A stretch of DNA of 32,637 nt from JAGMCJ01 sp046761005 (GTDB lineage Archaea; Thermoplasmatota; Thermoplasmata; RBG-16-68-12; JAGMCJ01), in the NCBI GenBank assembly GCA_046761005.1, contig JBHIFI010000021.1:1-32637 (forward strand), in the 5' to 3' direction. Made by a program: the position numbers and the translations under genes. The notes below the pieces were generated by a model that had not been told where the DNA came from, did not search any database, and saw nothing but the letters and a program-made list of their open reading frames with translations. This document shows, piece by piece, positions 1 to 7,494 of this stretch. Within the stretch, counting starts at the first letter, position 1. Each line of letters opens with the position of its first letter.

Positions 1-818
1 GCACCTGCAACGCCAACTCCATCTACGCGGACGTCTATGTCCACCCGAACGGATTCTCCCGGGGCATAGACAAGCTCATCAATGTCGACAATGAGAGACA
101 ATGTCCCCACTATGAAGCTGTCAGAGACTTCGACCACATGATTCGGGGTGCCCGTCTCTGTATCATTAAGCCACATCCACACGTCATACCATCCTGGAGG
201 ATCAGCGGTTCCTAGGTTGAAATCGAAGATCCCAATAGCATCACCCGCATCGTTTATTGTCTTATCACCTTCCGCGACTAATGAGGGTGTAGGATCAAAT
301 ACCCTCCATTTGATGTATCCGTCCGTTACGAGACTATTGTCCTTTTCGTACCAGCAGACGTAGTGCAGGTCCACCCTTTCCCCTGCTAGGTATGTGCTTC
401 TTGCGGGTTCGATATCTGCGTTGAATAGGATTAGCCAATAGTCCCAAGTAAAGTACAGCTCAGTACTAGTTTCGTTCCAAACTTCGACCCGATACATCTC
501 AATACTCGCGGCGGACACGGGAACATCATACTCTAGGATGATTTCCTCGCTGCTCGGGACCGTTCTGTCTTCCCATTCCCTCTTCACGACGTTGGTCCCG
601 AACGGATCGTACATTATTCTTATGTCGTAGACATCGTCTTCTGGACCTTCCACATGTATGATAATCGTCTCTCCAGGCACGAAGGTCGTGTTAGAGTGCG
701 TGAAGGGACTCTCTTCAAGCCAGAGATCAGTCGCTTGCGCTGTGGCGGTAGGAGTCCACACACAGAACGCCATGCTCACCAATCCAAACACCAATACGGC
801 AACGCTCCATTTTTTCAT
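1..818 (-). CDS. Secreted beta-sandwich-like surface protein (partial, C-terminus off the left edge)
   Basis: The frame is open from an ATG at 818 to the window edge, giving 272 visible residues. It begins with two lysines and a hydrophobic stretch ending near a TATAQA sequence, which reads as a Sec signal peptide with cleavage around residue 28. The remainder is acidic, rich in aromatic residues and Val/Thr, with short beta-strand-like blocks and phrases such as VPGETIIIHVEGP and YLAGERVDLHY. These resemble macroglobulin/MG2-like or other Ig-fold extracellular modules, but this is a resemblance only. A GAGGGTG stretch lies just before the ATG. The gene lies about 108 nt downstream of the STAND regulator on the same strand and has its own TATA-like box, so it may be a target or partner of that regulator (inference). 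The gene is certain; the function is not. Confidence 0.8.
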   Translation of the reverse strand, partial: MKKWSVAVLVFGLVSMAFCVWTPTATAQATDLWLEESPFTHSNTTFVPGETIIIHVEGPEDDVYDIRIMYDPFGTNVVKREWEDRTVPSSEEIILEYDVPVSAASIEMYRVEVWNETSTELYFTWDYWLILFNADIEPARSTYLAGERVDLHYVCWYEKDNSLVTDGYIKWRVFDPTPSLVAEGDKTINDAGDAIGIFDFNLGTADPPGWYDVWMWLNDTETGTPNHVVEVSDSFIVGTLSLIVDIDELVYAPGESVRVDIDVRVDGVGVAG

Positions 819-906
819 TTCAACACCCTCACTCTTTAACTCCTCTAAACAGCTTCACTCATCCCTTCTGCCCCAATTTCTCAGGGCTGGCAGAAAATAA
901 GCCCGA

Positions 907-922
907 ACTATATAAATATTAT
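907..922 (-). promoter_or_regulatory. TATA-like box for the secreted protein gene
   Basis: On the minus strand this reads as an AT-rich ATATTTATATAG block, the strongest TATA-like element nearby. A start about 26 nt downstream would leave a leader of about 70 nt before the ATG at 818. Confidence 0.45.
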
Positions 923-926
923 TGCA

Positions 927-3434
927 TCATCTCGGGGGCTTTCCATCGAGTATTCTGAAGCCCTCTTTCTTGAGGCGCATAGCCTCGGATTTCGAACCTT
1001 CTGACAGTTTCATCTCGCTGAGCTGGAAAAGCCTTTCAGCTAGTGCGTGGCGGTCATCCGTATCTCTGAGAAGAACTATGCTCTTCTCCATGTAGCTCAT
1101 CGCCTTGTCCACCTTTTCGCGTCTGCTGAATATGTTTGCCATGGTTAAGTAGACGGAACTCGTGACCTCGGGGTCCTCAAGCCTTGAGGCTATCTCCAGC
1201 GACCTCTCGCAAAGTTCTGAGGCCTCCTCCGGATCCTCGAACTCAAGCAGAACATTAGCGCGGTTGCACATTGCAAGGCAGGCGGTCCTCATTCTTCCTA
1301 TTCCAAGAGCCAGCTCGGCGCTCTGGCCCAACCTCTCGTTAGCCTCTTCCATCTTGTTCATCCTCATCAGGACCGTCCCCAGATGATTCAGGATATCGGC
1401 CTCCTCTCGCTGGTTTCCCTCGTTCATCGCCAGACTCTTCTCGAAGTTTCTCTGCGAGGCGAAGAGCTCGCCCTTCCTGAGTTGGGCCATCCCAAGCAGC
1501 TTCAGTGTCTTCGAGAGTTCATCCCTGTTCTCATTCTCGGAGTACCTGCTCTGACTCATCTTGAGAAGCCTCACAGCCTCGTCGTAGTCTCCCTTCTGGA
1601 TATTGAGCATCCCGAGACCGCGATAGGCATTGGCCTCTCCGATCGCGTTTTTCGTCCTTTTCGAGTAGTGTAGGGCCTTGTCGAAGAATCCCTCTGAGCT
1701 TGTGAAGTCCTCCATCTCGGCTGAGAGAGTGCCAATCTGTATGCTCGACTCCATCTTGTCAAGGGGCCCGCCAAGCTCCCCTGCCTTCTCATAGAGGTCG
1801 AGGGCCCGCTCTCTTCTTCCCACAGCTTCGTTGGCTTTTGCCTCGATCATGGTCAGGGTCGCATCCTCGTAGCCATCGCGGCGCAACTCTTCGATGATGT
1901 CCAAAAGCTCCTCGCTCAAGCCTCGCGAAATGAGTTCCTTTGCCCTTCTCTTCACCAGCCTCAAAGCCTCTGGCTTTCTTCCCGCCTGAACGAGATGGTA
2001 GAGCCTGGGGAAGTCCTCCTCTCTCCTGAGATAGAGATCTGCCGCCGTACTCTGATATCGCCTGAGCCTTCTCCTGTCCTTTCTCACTCCCTTGAGAATG
2101 AATTCCTTGACCATCTCATGCATAGTGTAGTTCTCGCCGTCCTCAAGGAGTATGGACCTCTCTACGAGGTCTTCTATCGTCTTCTGGCTGACCGCCCCAA
2201 GGCCCTCAGGCGGGAAACTCTCCCTGAAAACGCTGCACCTCGCCAGGACCTCTTCTTCCTCCTCAGTGAGTTCTGGTACGATCTCCTCGTGCACATAGGT
2301 CATATAATCTTCCCTGGCATCCGTCTTGGCTTTGGAAAGACTTTCCGCGGTGACGAGAAGCAGTTGCATCGGATGTCCATCGGTCATGGAATAGATTCTT
2401 TCGAATGTCCTATCGTCGAGCGCACCGTGAGTGCTCTCCAGGAGCTCTCTCGCCGATTGGCGGTCGAGCCCGCTCAGGTTGTATTCGCCCACAATTCCCT
2501 TGACGGTGATATCCGCTCGATTGTAGAAGGAGGGCTTTCGGCGGCTCACAGCTATGATTTTGGCGGACCAGTTCTCCCCGATGTCCATCAGCGCAGAGAG
2601 GAAGGACTGAATGTGCTCCGATTTATGGCAGTCGTCAAACACGAGCAGGCCGTGAGGCAGGTCCTCTCTGAGGATTATGGCTATCTCTCTCGGATCGGGC
2701 TGGAAGTTCCTCGCATATCTGAACATCCTGTCCTTTCCCTGTTCCTTCAGGAAGGAAGCCAATGCTCTCATAATCGTGCTGGGTGAATCCCATTCGTGCG
2801 TCCTATGAAAGAAGGATGCTCCTCTGAACTCAGAGGCGACCTTTGCAGCCAGCGATGTCTTGCCGACGCCAGTTACACCCATGAGAGAGACCACCAGTGG
2901 CTGGGATTGCGAGAGGATATCGGATATCTCCTGGATTTCCTTCTCACGACCGAAGAATCTTTCTGGAAGCGGGAAGGGCTTTTCTGGCGGAACCGATGTA
3001 TATAGAGCGAGGTCGACGTAGTCTGTTGCGAGAATCTCACCAATCGCCTCGGGGGTCGAGAGGCTGAGATTCTGGCGCATTCTTCTGAGGGCTTCGTTGC
3101 CCTTGACACGAACCTCCCTTCCGTCCACGTCTTTGAGAACGATCTCCTTATTCAGGATCGCATCCTTCATTTCTCGGGCGTAGTCCCCGCCCTTTTCGGT
3201 GAGGAAGTAGCACTTCATTTTTCCTTTGGAACCCACTATTCTGCTGCGGCTTTCTTCGACAAGCCCCTCCTCTTTGAGCTTTTTCAGCTCCATTGTGACA
3301 TTGGTCCTTCTCGCTCCTATGGATTTTGCGATTCCCTTTTGAGTCACTTCCGGGGGCAAATAGAATGACATCCTCTTACTTCGGTATTCGAGGAGATGAA
3401 GGATTATCCTGTCCGCTACAGTGATTCGATACAA
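927..3434 (-). CDS. Winged-helix / STAND (NB-ARC-like) ATPase / TPR regulator
   Basis: This is an 835-residue regulator of the STAND type. Residues 1-85 form a winged-helix domain (IAKSIGARRTNVTMELKKL recognition region, then a wing and LTEKG). A linker leads to a P-loop NTPase opening with LPERFFGREKEI at about 156. Walker A is GVTGVGKT (186-193) and Walker B is LLVFDD (263-268), followed by a region containing SVFRESFPP. From about 480 to the end there are tandem TPR-like helical repeats (AYRGLGMLNIQKGDYDEAVR and similar). STAND proteins of this order act as signal-gated switches in which the repeats sense a ligand and nucleotide exchange drives oligomerisation. The ligand here is unknown. 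The TTG start is supported by GGGGGT(AGA) a few nt upstream on the minus strand. It is monocistronic or the first gene before the secreted protein. Confidence 0.88.
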   Translation of the reverse strand: MYRITVADRIILHLLEYRSKRMSFYLPPEVTQKGIAKSIGARRTNVTMELKKLKEEGLVEESRSRIVGSKGKMKCYFLTEKGGDYAREMKDAILNKEIVLKDVDGREVRVKGNEALRRMRQNLSLSTPEAIGEILATDYVDLALYTSVPPEKPFPLPERFFGREKEIQEISDILSQSQPLVVSLMGVTGVGKTSLAAKVASEFRGASFFHRTHEWDSPSTIMRALASFLKEQGKDRMFRYARNFQPDPREIAIILREDLPHGLLVFDDCHKSEHIQSFLSALMDIGENWSAKIIAVSRRKPSFYNRADITVKGIVGEYNLSGLDRQSARELLESTHGALDDRTFERIYSMTDGHPMQLLLVTAESLSKAKTDAREDYMTYVHEEIVPELTEEEEEVLARCSVFRESFPPEGLGAVSQKTIEDLVERSILLEDGENYTMHEMVKEFILKGVRKDRRRLRRYQSTAADLYLRREEDFPRLYHLVQAGRKPEALRLVKRRAKELISRGLSEELLDIIEELRRDGYEDATLTMIEAKANEAVGRRERALDLYEKAGELGGPLDKMESSIQIGTLSAEMEDFTSSEGFFDKALHYSKRTKNAIGEANAYRGLGMLNIQKGDYDEAVRLLKMSQSRYSENENRDELSKTLKLLGMAQLRKGELFASQRNFEKSLAMNEGNQREEADILNHLGTVLMRMNKMEEANERLGQSAELALGIGRMRTACLAMCNRANVLLEFEDPEEASELCERSLEIASRLEDPEVTSSVYLTMANIFSRREKVDKAMSYMEKSIVLLRDTDDRHALAERLFQLSEMKLSEGSKSEAMRLKKEGFRILDGKPPR

Positions 3435-3435
3435 A

Positions 3436-3482
3436 TCTCTACCCCCTTTTAGAACCGAATAGTCTCACGCCATCTTAAATCT
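3436..3482 (-). promoter_or_regulatory. Promoter and SD deciding the TTG start of the STAND gene
   Basis: A TATA-like GATTTAAGATG (3482 to 3472) predicts transcription starting near 3452. The short leader then carries a GGGGGT SD-like run at 3446-3441, properly spaced from the TTG at 3434. Confidence 0.4.
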
Positions 3483-3777
3483 ATTCGACAACGGGATATG
3501 TCCAAGAATTCTCTCACCTGGAGCAAGGTGAAATCCGTCCCCCAACAAATCACCCAGATTTCGGATGAATGGTGAACTGTCTATGAGGTGTTGCGACAAA
3601 TCCTGTTCCCAGAATTGGTAACATACGTTTGGAGGCTCTGAATGTAGGGATGTATTGCGGTCAAGACGCGGATTTTTCCATGACTTGTCGCCGCTGTTCC
3701 ATACGTAGACGGAGTAATGGAGAAAAAAACATGTGAGGAAGAAATCTCCGCGCAAAATCCGAAGCACTTACTTCTTC
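3483..3777. other. Intergenic stretch without a convincing gene
   Basis: This lies between the HAD gene and the STAND promoter. An open frame of 100 codons exists on the minus strand (3767 to 3465, GTG start). It has no SD match, lacks protein-like composition and runs through the STAND promoter, so I do not call it. It could be decayed sequence. Confidence 0.5.
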
Positions 3778-4482
3778 TTATGAGCGTCCGCTCTCGCCAA
3801 TCGAAGTATAATCAAGTCTAACTAGGGAGGGAAGCCTCTCCAGATCCTGGACCTCCAGCAAGGGTTTCGGGGAGTTGGAACCAAGAGTTTTCTTTTCCCT
3901 GTTCACCCAAATCGCGGGAATCCCAGAGTTGACTGCACCGAGGACATCCCGTTCTAGAGAGTTCCCGAGGTGGACGGATTCTCGGGGCTTGCACCCCATC
4001 TTCTTGAGGGCTACTTTGAATATCTTCTTGGCGGGTTTGTATGACTTCGTGCTTTCGGAGGTGACGACTCCGTCGAACGCCAGGTCATTGGACTCCAAGC
4101 AGGCGGAGAGGAAATCATCATCGGCGTTCGAGACGATGCATTTCGGAACCTCTTCCAGCGAGCCGAGGACCTTCTTGACCTCTGGATAGACATCCGCATA
4201 GAACCATCTCTGATGCAGACTCTCCGTATACTCCAAGGGATCGGATTTTATCTTCATATCCTTGAACATCATCCCGAGGCTGATTTCATTGGCCTCCTTT
4301 ATCGTATGAAAGTCATCATCCAAAACGTTCCAAAACTTCTCAGACCACTTCTCAAGGAAGTCCCTGCCCGTCATCCCCAGGTCGTATTCATTCACGATGT
4401 TCTCGCTCACCTCGAGAATGGTATACTTGATGTCTTCCAGTATGGTGCCGTATGCATCGAAGAAGAGGACGTTAATATTCAT
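3778..4482 (-). CDS. HAD-superfamily hydrolase (2-haloacid dehalogenase-like motif I)
   Basis: This is a 234-residue single-domain HAD protein with a helical cap inserted after motif I. Motif I is FFDAYGTI with the nucleophile Asp9. Motif II is IVSNAD (Ser118), motif III is Lys149 in SYKPAKKIF, and motif IV is HLGNSLERD (171-179). The residue two after the nucleophile is Tyr rather than the usual Asp acid/base. That is the pattern of L-2-haloacid dehalogenase-like members, not classic phosphatases. Substrate is unknown. The ATG at 4482 has a GAGGAGATC SD and overlaps the end of the upstream glycosylase gene by 11 nt, so the two are translationally linked. Family assignment is firm; the reaction is not. 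Confidence 0.85.
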   Translation of the reverse strand: MNINVLFFDAYGTILEDIKYTILEVSENIVNEYDLGMTGRDFLEKWSEKFWNVLDDDFHTIKEANEISLGMMFKDMKIKSDPLEYTESLHQRWFYADVYPEVKKVLGSLEEVPKCIVSNADDDFLSACLESNDLAFDGVVTSESTKSYKPAKKIFKVALKKMGCKPRESVHLGNSLERDVLGAVNSGIPAIWVNREKKTLGSNSPKPLLEVQDLERLPSLVRLDYTSIGESGRS

Positions 4483-5128
4483 TAGATCTCCTCGCGTGCT
4501 CGCACATATTCTTGAGAGGACACGGACAGCATCTTGGCTTTCTCTTGCAGTAGTTCTTCCCTAGCTCTACCATCAGCGCATGAAACTCGCGATAGACATT
4601 CAAATCTTTCGGAAGGATTTCGTGGAAATAGGCCTGAATCTCATCGTATTTCTCGTAATCGAACATTCCCAGCCTCTGTCCTATTCTCCTGGTGTAGGCA
4701 TCAACCACGAAGAAGAGCTTGTCGCTCGCATAGCACAGGATGGAATCCGCGGTCTCGGGGCCGATGCCATACAAACCGAGAAGCTCGTCTCTCAGCAATT
4801 TGGCGGGTCTTCCGAAGAAGGTGTCCAGGCGCCCATATTCATCGCAAATATAGGAAGCCATCCTCTTGAGCCTCAAGGGTTTGGTCTTATGGAATCCGCA
4901 CGGAGCGGTGAGGGAAGCGATCTCATCCAAATCCGCGTCCGCTAGCGCGCGCAAGTCCATCAAACCTGCCTCCTTGAGATTCTCAATCGCCTTCTCCACG
5001 TTCCTCCACGCGGTCTGTTGTGTTAGGATGGCGCCAACGACAACCTCGAATGGTGTTTCGGCAGGCCACCATTCTTGAGGCCCAAAGTGATCGAGTAATC
5101 TGCGATAGACTTCCATCGGCCTCTGCAT
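4472..5128 (-). CDS. HhH-GPD base-excision DNA glycosylase (endonuclease III-related, 4Fe-4S)
   Basis: This is a 218-residue member of the endonuclease III superfamily that removes damaged bases. The helix-hairpin-helix LYGIGPETADSIL (119-131) is followed by the catalytic Asp143 in VVDAYTRR. Four cysteines near the C-terminus (194, 200 or 201, 203, 209) form the iron-sulfur loop. The position that is Lys in bifunctional endonuclease III (G-x-K-T-A) is Glu (GPETAD). This argues for a monofunctional glycosylase of the MagIII/COG2231 type acting on alkylated bases. The frame stays open upstream to 5272, but that would run into the divergent gene. Family alignment and a TATA-like box ending 27 nt upstream favour the ATG at 5128; ATG 5116 is an alternative. 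It is the first gene of an operon with the downstream HAD gene. Confidence 0.88.
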   Translation of the reverse strand: MQRPMEVYRRLLDHFGPQEWWPAETPFEVVVGAILTQQTAWRNVEKAIENLKEAGLMDLRALADADLDEIASLTAPCGFHKTKPLRLKRMASYICDEYGRLDTFFGRPAKLLRDELLGLYGIGPETADSILCYASDKLFFVVDAYTRRIGQRLGMFDYEKYDEIQAYFHEILPKDLNVYREFHALMVELGKNYCKRKPRCCPCPLKNMCEHARRSNEY

Positions 5129-5154
5129 CCAACCCGAATATGCCCAACTGATTT

Positions 5155-5165
5155 CAATATTTTTG
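5155..5165 (-). promoter_or_regulatory. TATA-like box for the glycosylase-HAD operon
   Basis: The minus strand reads CAAAAATATTG, inside a small palindrome (TTCAA, five bases, TTGAA). Its distance to the ATG at 5128 fits a leaderless or near-leaderless message. Confidence 0.4.
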
Positions 5166-5231
5166 AATCTTGGTTTTCCGTATACCGAAAGATTGAATAC
5201 GCTACCCCGCTTATACAATTGAGGACCCATC

Positions 5232-5990
5232 TTGAAGAAAGCTGCTGTCATCATGGATTGGTACGGGGTCATAGGCGACCGAGAAGAGACATCGAGGAGG
5301 TATCGAAGAGTCTATGCGTCTCTTCTGAGGTCCCGATACGGCGGCTCTCTCGGACGGTGGCTCAAAGCTCACGATCTGGCCTTCGAGTGGTATGTCACGG
5401 AGTGGCAGAGAGTGTACAAGCAACAGAGGGACAGATCTAAACTGGAGAGAGATCTGGAAGCAATGGCCGTAAAGAAGGTCTTCGAGGAGGCTGGATTTTA
5501 TCTTGATAGTGCAGAGGCTGCCCGTCTTGCAACCCAGCTAGAGTATGAGATCGCCTCCCAGATAGGGTCCGTTTATCCTGACGTGATCCCCTCGCTGAAA
5601 AAGATGAAGGGCATGCAAATCGACCTCTACATAGCTACAGATGTGTCCTCAGACCATCTCAAAGGCCTCCTGGAAAGCTCTGGACTCGAAGACATTTTTT
5701 CTAGCGGACTGACTCCAGACTTGATTGGTGCGCGGAAGGAGGATGACTCCTTCTGGCCAAAGGCCTTTCAGGAGATGAAATTGTCTCCCGACAGATGTCT
5801 CGTTGTGGATGATGCTAGACCCTATCTCAAGGGTGCGAAGGAATCTGGCGCTTCCACGGTTTGTGTTGAGCGCAAGAAATCCTCAAAACCCCTCGCGAAG
5901 AAAGATTTCATGCCTGACTATACGATAAGAACGCTCAAAGAACTTCCACGCATAGTGAGGGAAAAATTGGCATCGATCGAGGAAAGCTAG
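5232..5990 (+). CDS. HAD-superfamily hydrolase-like protein
   Basis: This is a 252-residue HAD-fold protein. Motif I is IMDWYGVIGD with Asp9 as presumed nucleophile; motif II is YIATDVSS; a basic motif III region lies at GARKEDDSFW; motif IV is CLVVDDARPYLKGAKESGA. The long helical segment between motifs I and II is a cap. As in the nearby HAD gene, the second motif I position is Tyr rather than Asp, so phosphatase activity should not be assumed. The start is TTG (ttg aag aaa) with GAGG about 8 nt upstream; an ATG at 5253 is a shorter alternative. It is divergent from the glycosylase operon. Its stop codon shares a CTAG palindrome with the stop of the convergent roadblock gene. Confidence 0.82.
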   Translation: MKKAAVIMDWYGVIGDREETSRRYRRVYASLLRSRYGGSLGRWLKAHDLAFEWYVTEWQRVYKQQRDRSKLERDLEAMAVKKVFEEAGFYLDSAEAARLATQLEYEIASQIGSVYPDVIPSLKKMKGMQIDLYIATDVSSDHLKGLLESSGLEDIFSSGLTPDLIGARKEDDSFWPKAFQEMKLSPDRCLVVDDARPYLKGAKESGASTVCVERKKSSKPLAKKDFMPDYTIRTLKELPRIVREKLASIEES

Positions 5991-6361
5991 ATTTTGGCTT
6001 CGGTTCGGAGAACCTCCCTGATTTTTCGCACGGTTACATCGACACCTTCAAAGATCCTGTCATCGCCTTTTGCTCCCATCACAACAAGGAGAGCCTTCTT
6101 TGATAGTCCCATAGCGACAAGAGTGCCATCCTCTGACTGAACGATTACCCTCTTCGGGGCGCCCTTGTTCAGTCCGGTATACACGACCTCAGAGGCTCCA
6201 AGAAGGGTTGCTGAGAGAGTTGCGAACGTCTCAACATGCACATCTTCCGGAATGTTCCAGGCAATCGGGACACCGCTCCTCGAGACGATGGCTGAAATGT
6301 CGACATCGTAGTCCGAACTCAGCTCATTCAGTATCCTCTTGAGGTCTTCAACTGTCGACAG
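5987..6361 (-). CDS. Roadblock/LC7-domain protein with apparent CTG start
   Basis: This is a small alpha/beta protein of the roadblock/LC7 (MglB-like) family, which usually dimerises and regulates Ras-like GTPases. The C-terminal part includes ETFATLSATLLGASEVVYTG, RVIVQSEDG and ALLVVMG. The first canonical start is a GTG at 6241, giving only 84 residues and removing the first helix and strand. The same frame continues upstream for 40 codons of convincing family sequence (VEDLKRILNELSSDYDVDIS, then VSRSGVPIAW) up to a stop immediately before a CTG at 6361. No ATG, GTG or TTG lies in that extension. A GGGTGAT SD precedes the CTG by 3 nt, and a TATA-like box lies about 40 nt upstream. I therefore annotate a 124-residue product, the family length, from CTG. 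A frameshift or assembly error is the alternative. No partner GTPase is in the window. Confidence 0.75.
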   Translation of the reverse strand: MSTVEDLKRILNELSSDYDVDISAIVSRSGVPIAWNIPEDVHVETFATLSATLLGASEVVYTGLNKGAPKRVIVQSEDGTLVAMGLSKKALLVVMGAKGDDRIFEGVDVTVRKIREVLRTEAKI

Positions 6362-6393
6362 TCAATCACCCAGCGTGTTGAAAGGGAAAATCG

Positions 6394-6408
6394 TGTGTAT
6401 ATATAAAA
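6394..6408. promoter_or_regulatory. TATATA-rich element, possibly a divergent double promoter
   Basis: The block GTATATATAAAAATG can be read as a TATA box on both strands. On minus it lies about 40 nt before the roadblock CTG, with the SD in between. On plus it lies about 26 nt before an ATG/GTG pair at 6426/6428. Confidence 0.45.
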
Positions 6409-6427
6409 ATGGCGCTCCTCTTCTCAT

Positions 6428-6562
6428 GTGCGATATGTTTTTCGGCATTATCTTGACTACTCCCGCGAGGTAGAGGAAGTAGAACTCTCAGGAGGAATCC
6501 TCGTGCAATTGCTAAGAGAAACTATAATTAAGTTGACCTTGATAGACGCCTCGTGCCCATGA
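6428..6562 (+). CDS. Possible 44-residue small protein upstream of the aminopeptidase gene
   Basis: This is a 45-codon frame from GTG 6428 to TGA 6560-6562. It has a charged middle (HYLDYSREVEEVELSGG) followed by LVQLLRET, and I recognise no family. Three facts favour it: the TATA-like block at 6394-6408 is correctly placed for a leaderless GTG, the frame fills the gap, and its TGA overlaps the ATG of the next gene as ATGA. Against it, a second TATA-like box lies inside the frame at 6521 and would give the aminopeptidase its own leaderless transcript. Treat as tentative. Confidence 0.3.
   Translation: MRYVFRHYLDYSREVEEVELSGGILVQLLRETIIKLTLIDASCP
6521..6531 (+). promoter_or_regulatory. TATA-like box for the aminopeptidase T-like gene
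   Basis: ACTATAATTAA lies about 30 nt upstream of GTG 6553/ATG 6559. No SD is visible immediately before these starts, consistent with leaderless initiation. Confidence 0.4.
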
Positions 6563-7494
6563 AAAAGGGTGCTAGAATCGCGATTGAGAGCGCCCTCAAT
6601 ATCCAAAAGGGCGAGTCCGTTCTCATCATCACGGATACGGGTAAGGAGAACATAGCCGAGGCTCTCTTCGATGCCGCCGCTGAGGTCGATGCCGAGGCGG
6701 TGGTGGTGAAGATGCTCCCGCGAAAGAGGCATGGAGAGGAGCCTCCAAAGGTCATCGCCAACATGATGTTGGACGCGCAGGTTGTAATCGGAGTTACGAC
6801 ATTCTCCTTTTCTCATACGCAAGCCAGGAGAATGGCCTCGCGGGCTGGAACAAGAATAGCCACAATGCCGGGAATCACGGAGGACATGATGAGCGACGGC
6901 GCCATGCTCGCCGACTACGGAGAAATCCAGAGAACCATGCGAAGGCTTTACAGGAAGCTCAGGGGTTCAAAGAACATCGAAATCTATTCCGACTTAGGAA
7001 CGGACCTAAGATTGAGAACTGCCAGGAGGGATTGGATTACGGACGACACGGGCGTCTGCCGCAAGAAGGGATCTTTTACGAACCTTCCAGCTGGAGAGCT
7101 TTTCATCGCTCCTCTCGAGGGCACCGCTGAGGGAAAGATAGTCGTGGACGGGTCCTTCTCCGAGATTCTGGATGAACCCGCGAAGATATGGGTGAAGGAG
7201 GGAGTCGCAACACGAATCACGGGAGCAAAATCTGCCGTGGCGGAGATGAACAAAGGAGGCAGAGAGGGAAGATTCGTCTGCGAGTTCGGAATGGGGCTAA
7301 ATCCAAAGGCTAGGTTTATAGGGAACTTCCTAGAGGACGCCAAGGTTCTGGGATCGGCGCACGTATCATTCGGGGACAACAGCACGTTCGGTGGAAGGAT
7401 AAAGTGCGGTGTTCATGTAGATGCTATCATGCGAAAGCCGAAGGTGACAGTAGACAATAGGCTCGTCCTGGAGGACGGTGAGCTGAAGATTTAG
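6559..7494 (+). CDS. Aminopeptidase T / NicX-like metalloprotein (M29-related)
   Basis: This is a 311-residue protein of the aminopeptidase T-like group (COG2309, M29/NicX superfamily). The N-terminal half is Rossmann-like (GESVLIITDTGKENIAEALF, then VVKMLPRKRHGEEPP and a THTQAR-like segment FSFSHTQAR). The C-terminal half carries the family blocks KIVVDGSF, EFGMGLNPKARFIG, LEDAKVLGSAHVSFGDN and GVHVDAIMRKP. The conserved Glu, His and Asp residues in those blocks would bind the metal ions. Some relatives are peptidases and others are ring-cleaving dioxygenases, so the substrate cannot be read from sequence. The start is ATG 6559; GTG 6553, two codons earlier, is equally possible. It converges with and slightly overlaps the AmrS-like gene (7491-7494). 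Confidence 0.85.
   Translation: MKKGARIAIESALNIQKGESVLIITDTGKENIAEALFDAAAEVDAEAVVVKMLPRKRHGEEPPKVIANMMLDAQVVIGVTTFSFSHTQARRMASRAGTRIATMPGITEDMMSDGAMLADYGEIQRTMRRLYRKLRGSKNIEIYSDLGTDLRLRTARRDWITDDTGVCRKKGSFTNLPAGELFIAPLEGTAEGKIVVDGSFSEILDEPAKIWVKEGVATRITGAKSAVAEMNKGGREGRFVCEFGMGLNPKARFIGNFLEDAKVLGSAHVSFGDNSTFGGRIKCGVHVDAIMRKPKVTVDNRLVLEDGELKI

Noticed and set aside
148..363. 71-codon plus-strand frame near the left edge
   Set aside because: It lies antisense to the secreted protein gene whose signal peptide and open frame are convincing.
3465..3767. Open frame of 100 codons on minus between the HAD and STAND genes
   Set aside because: It starts at GTG without SD or TATA, has unconvincing composition and covers the STAND promoter region.
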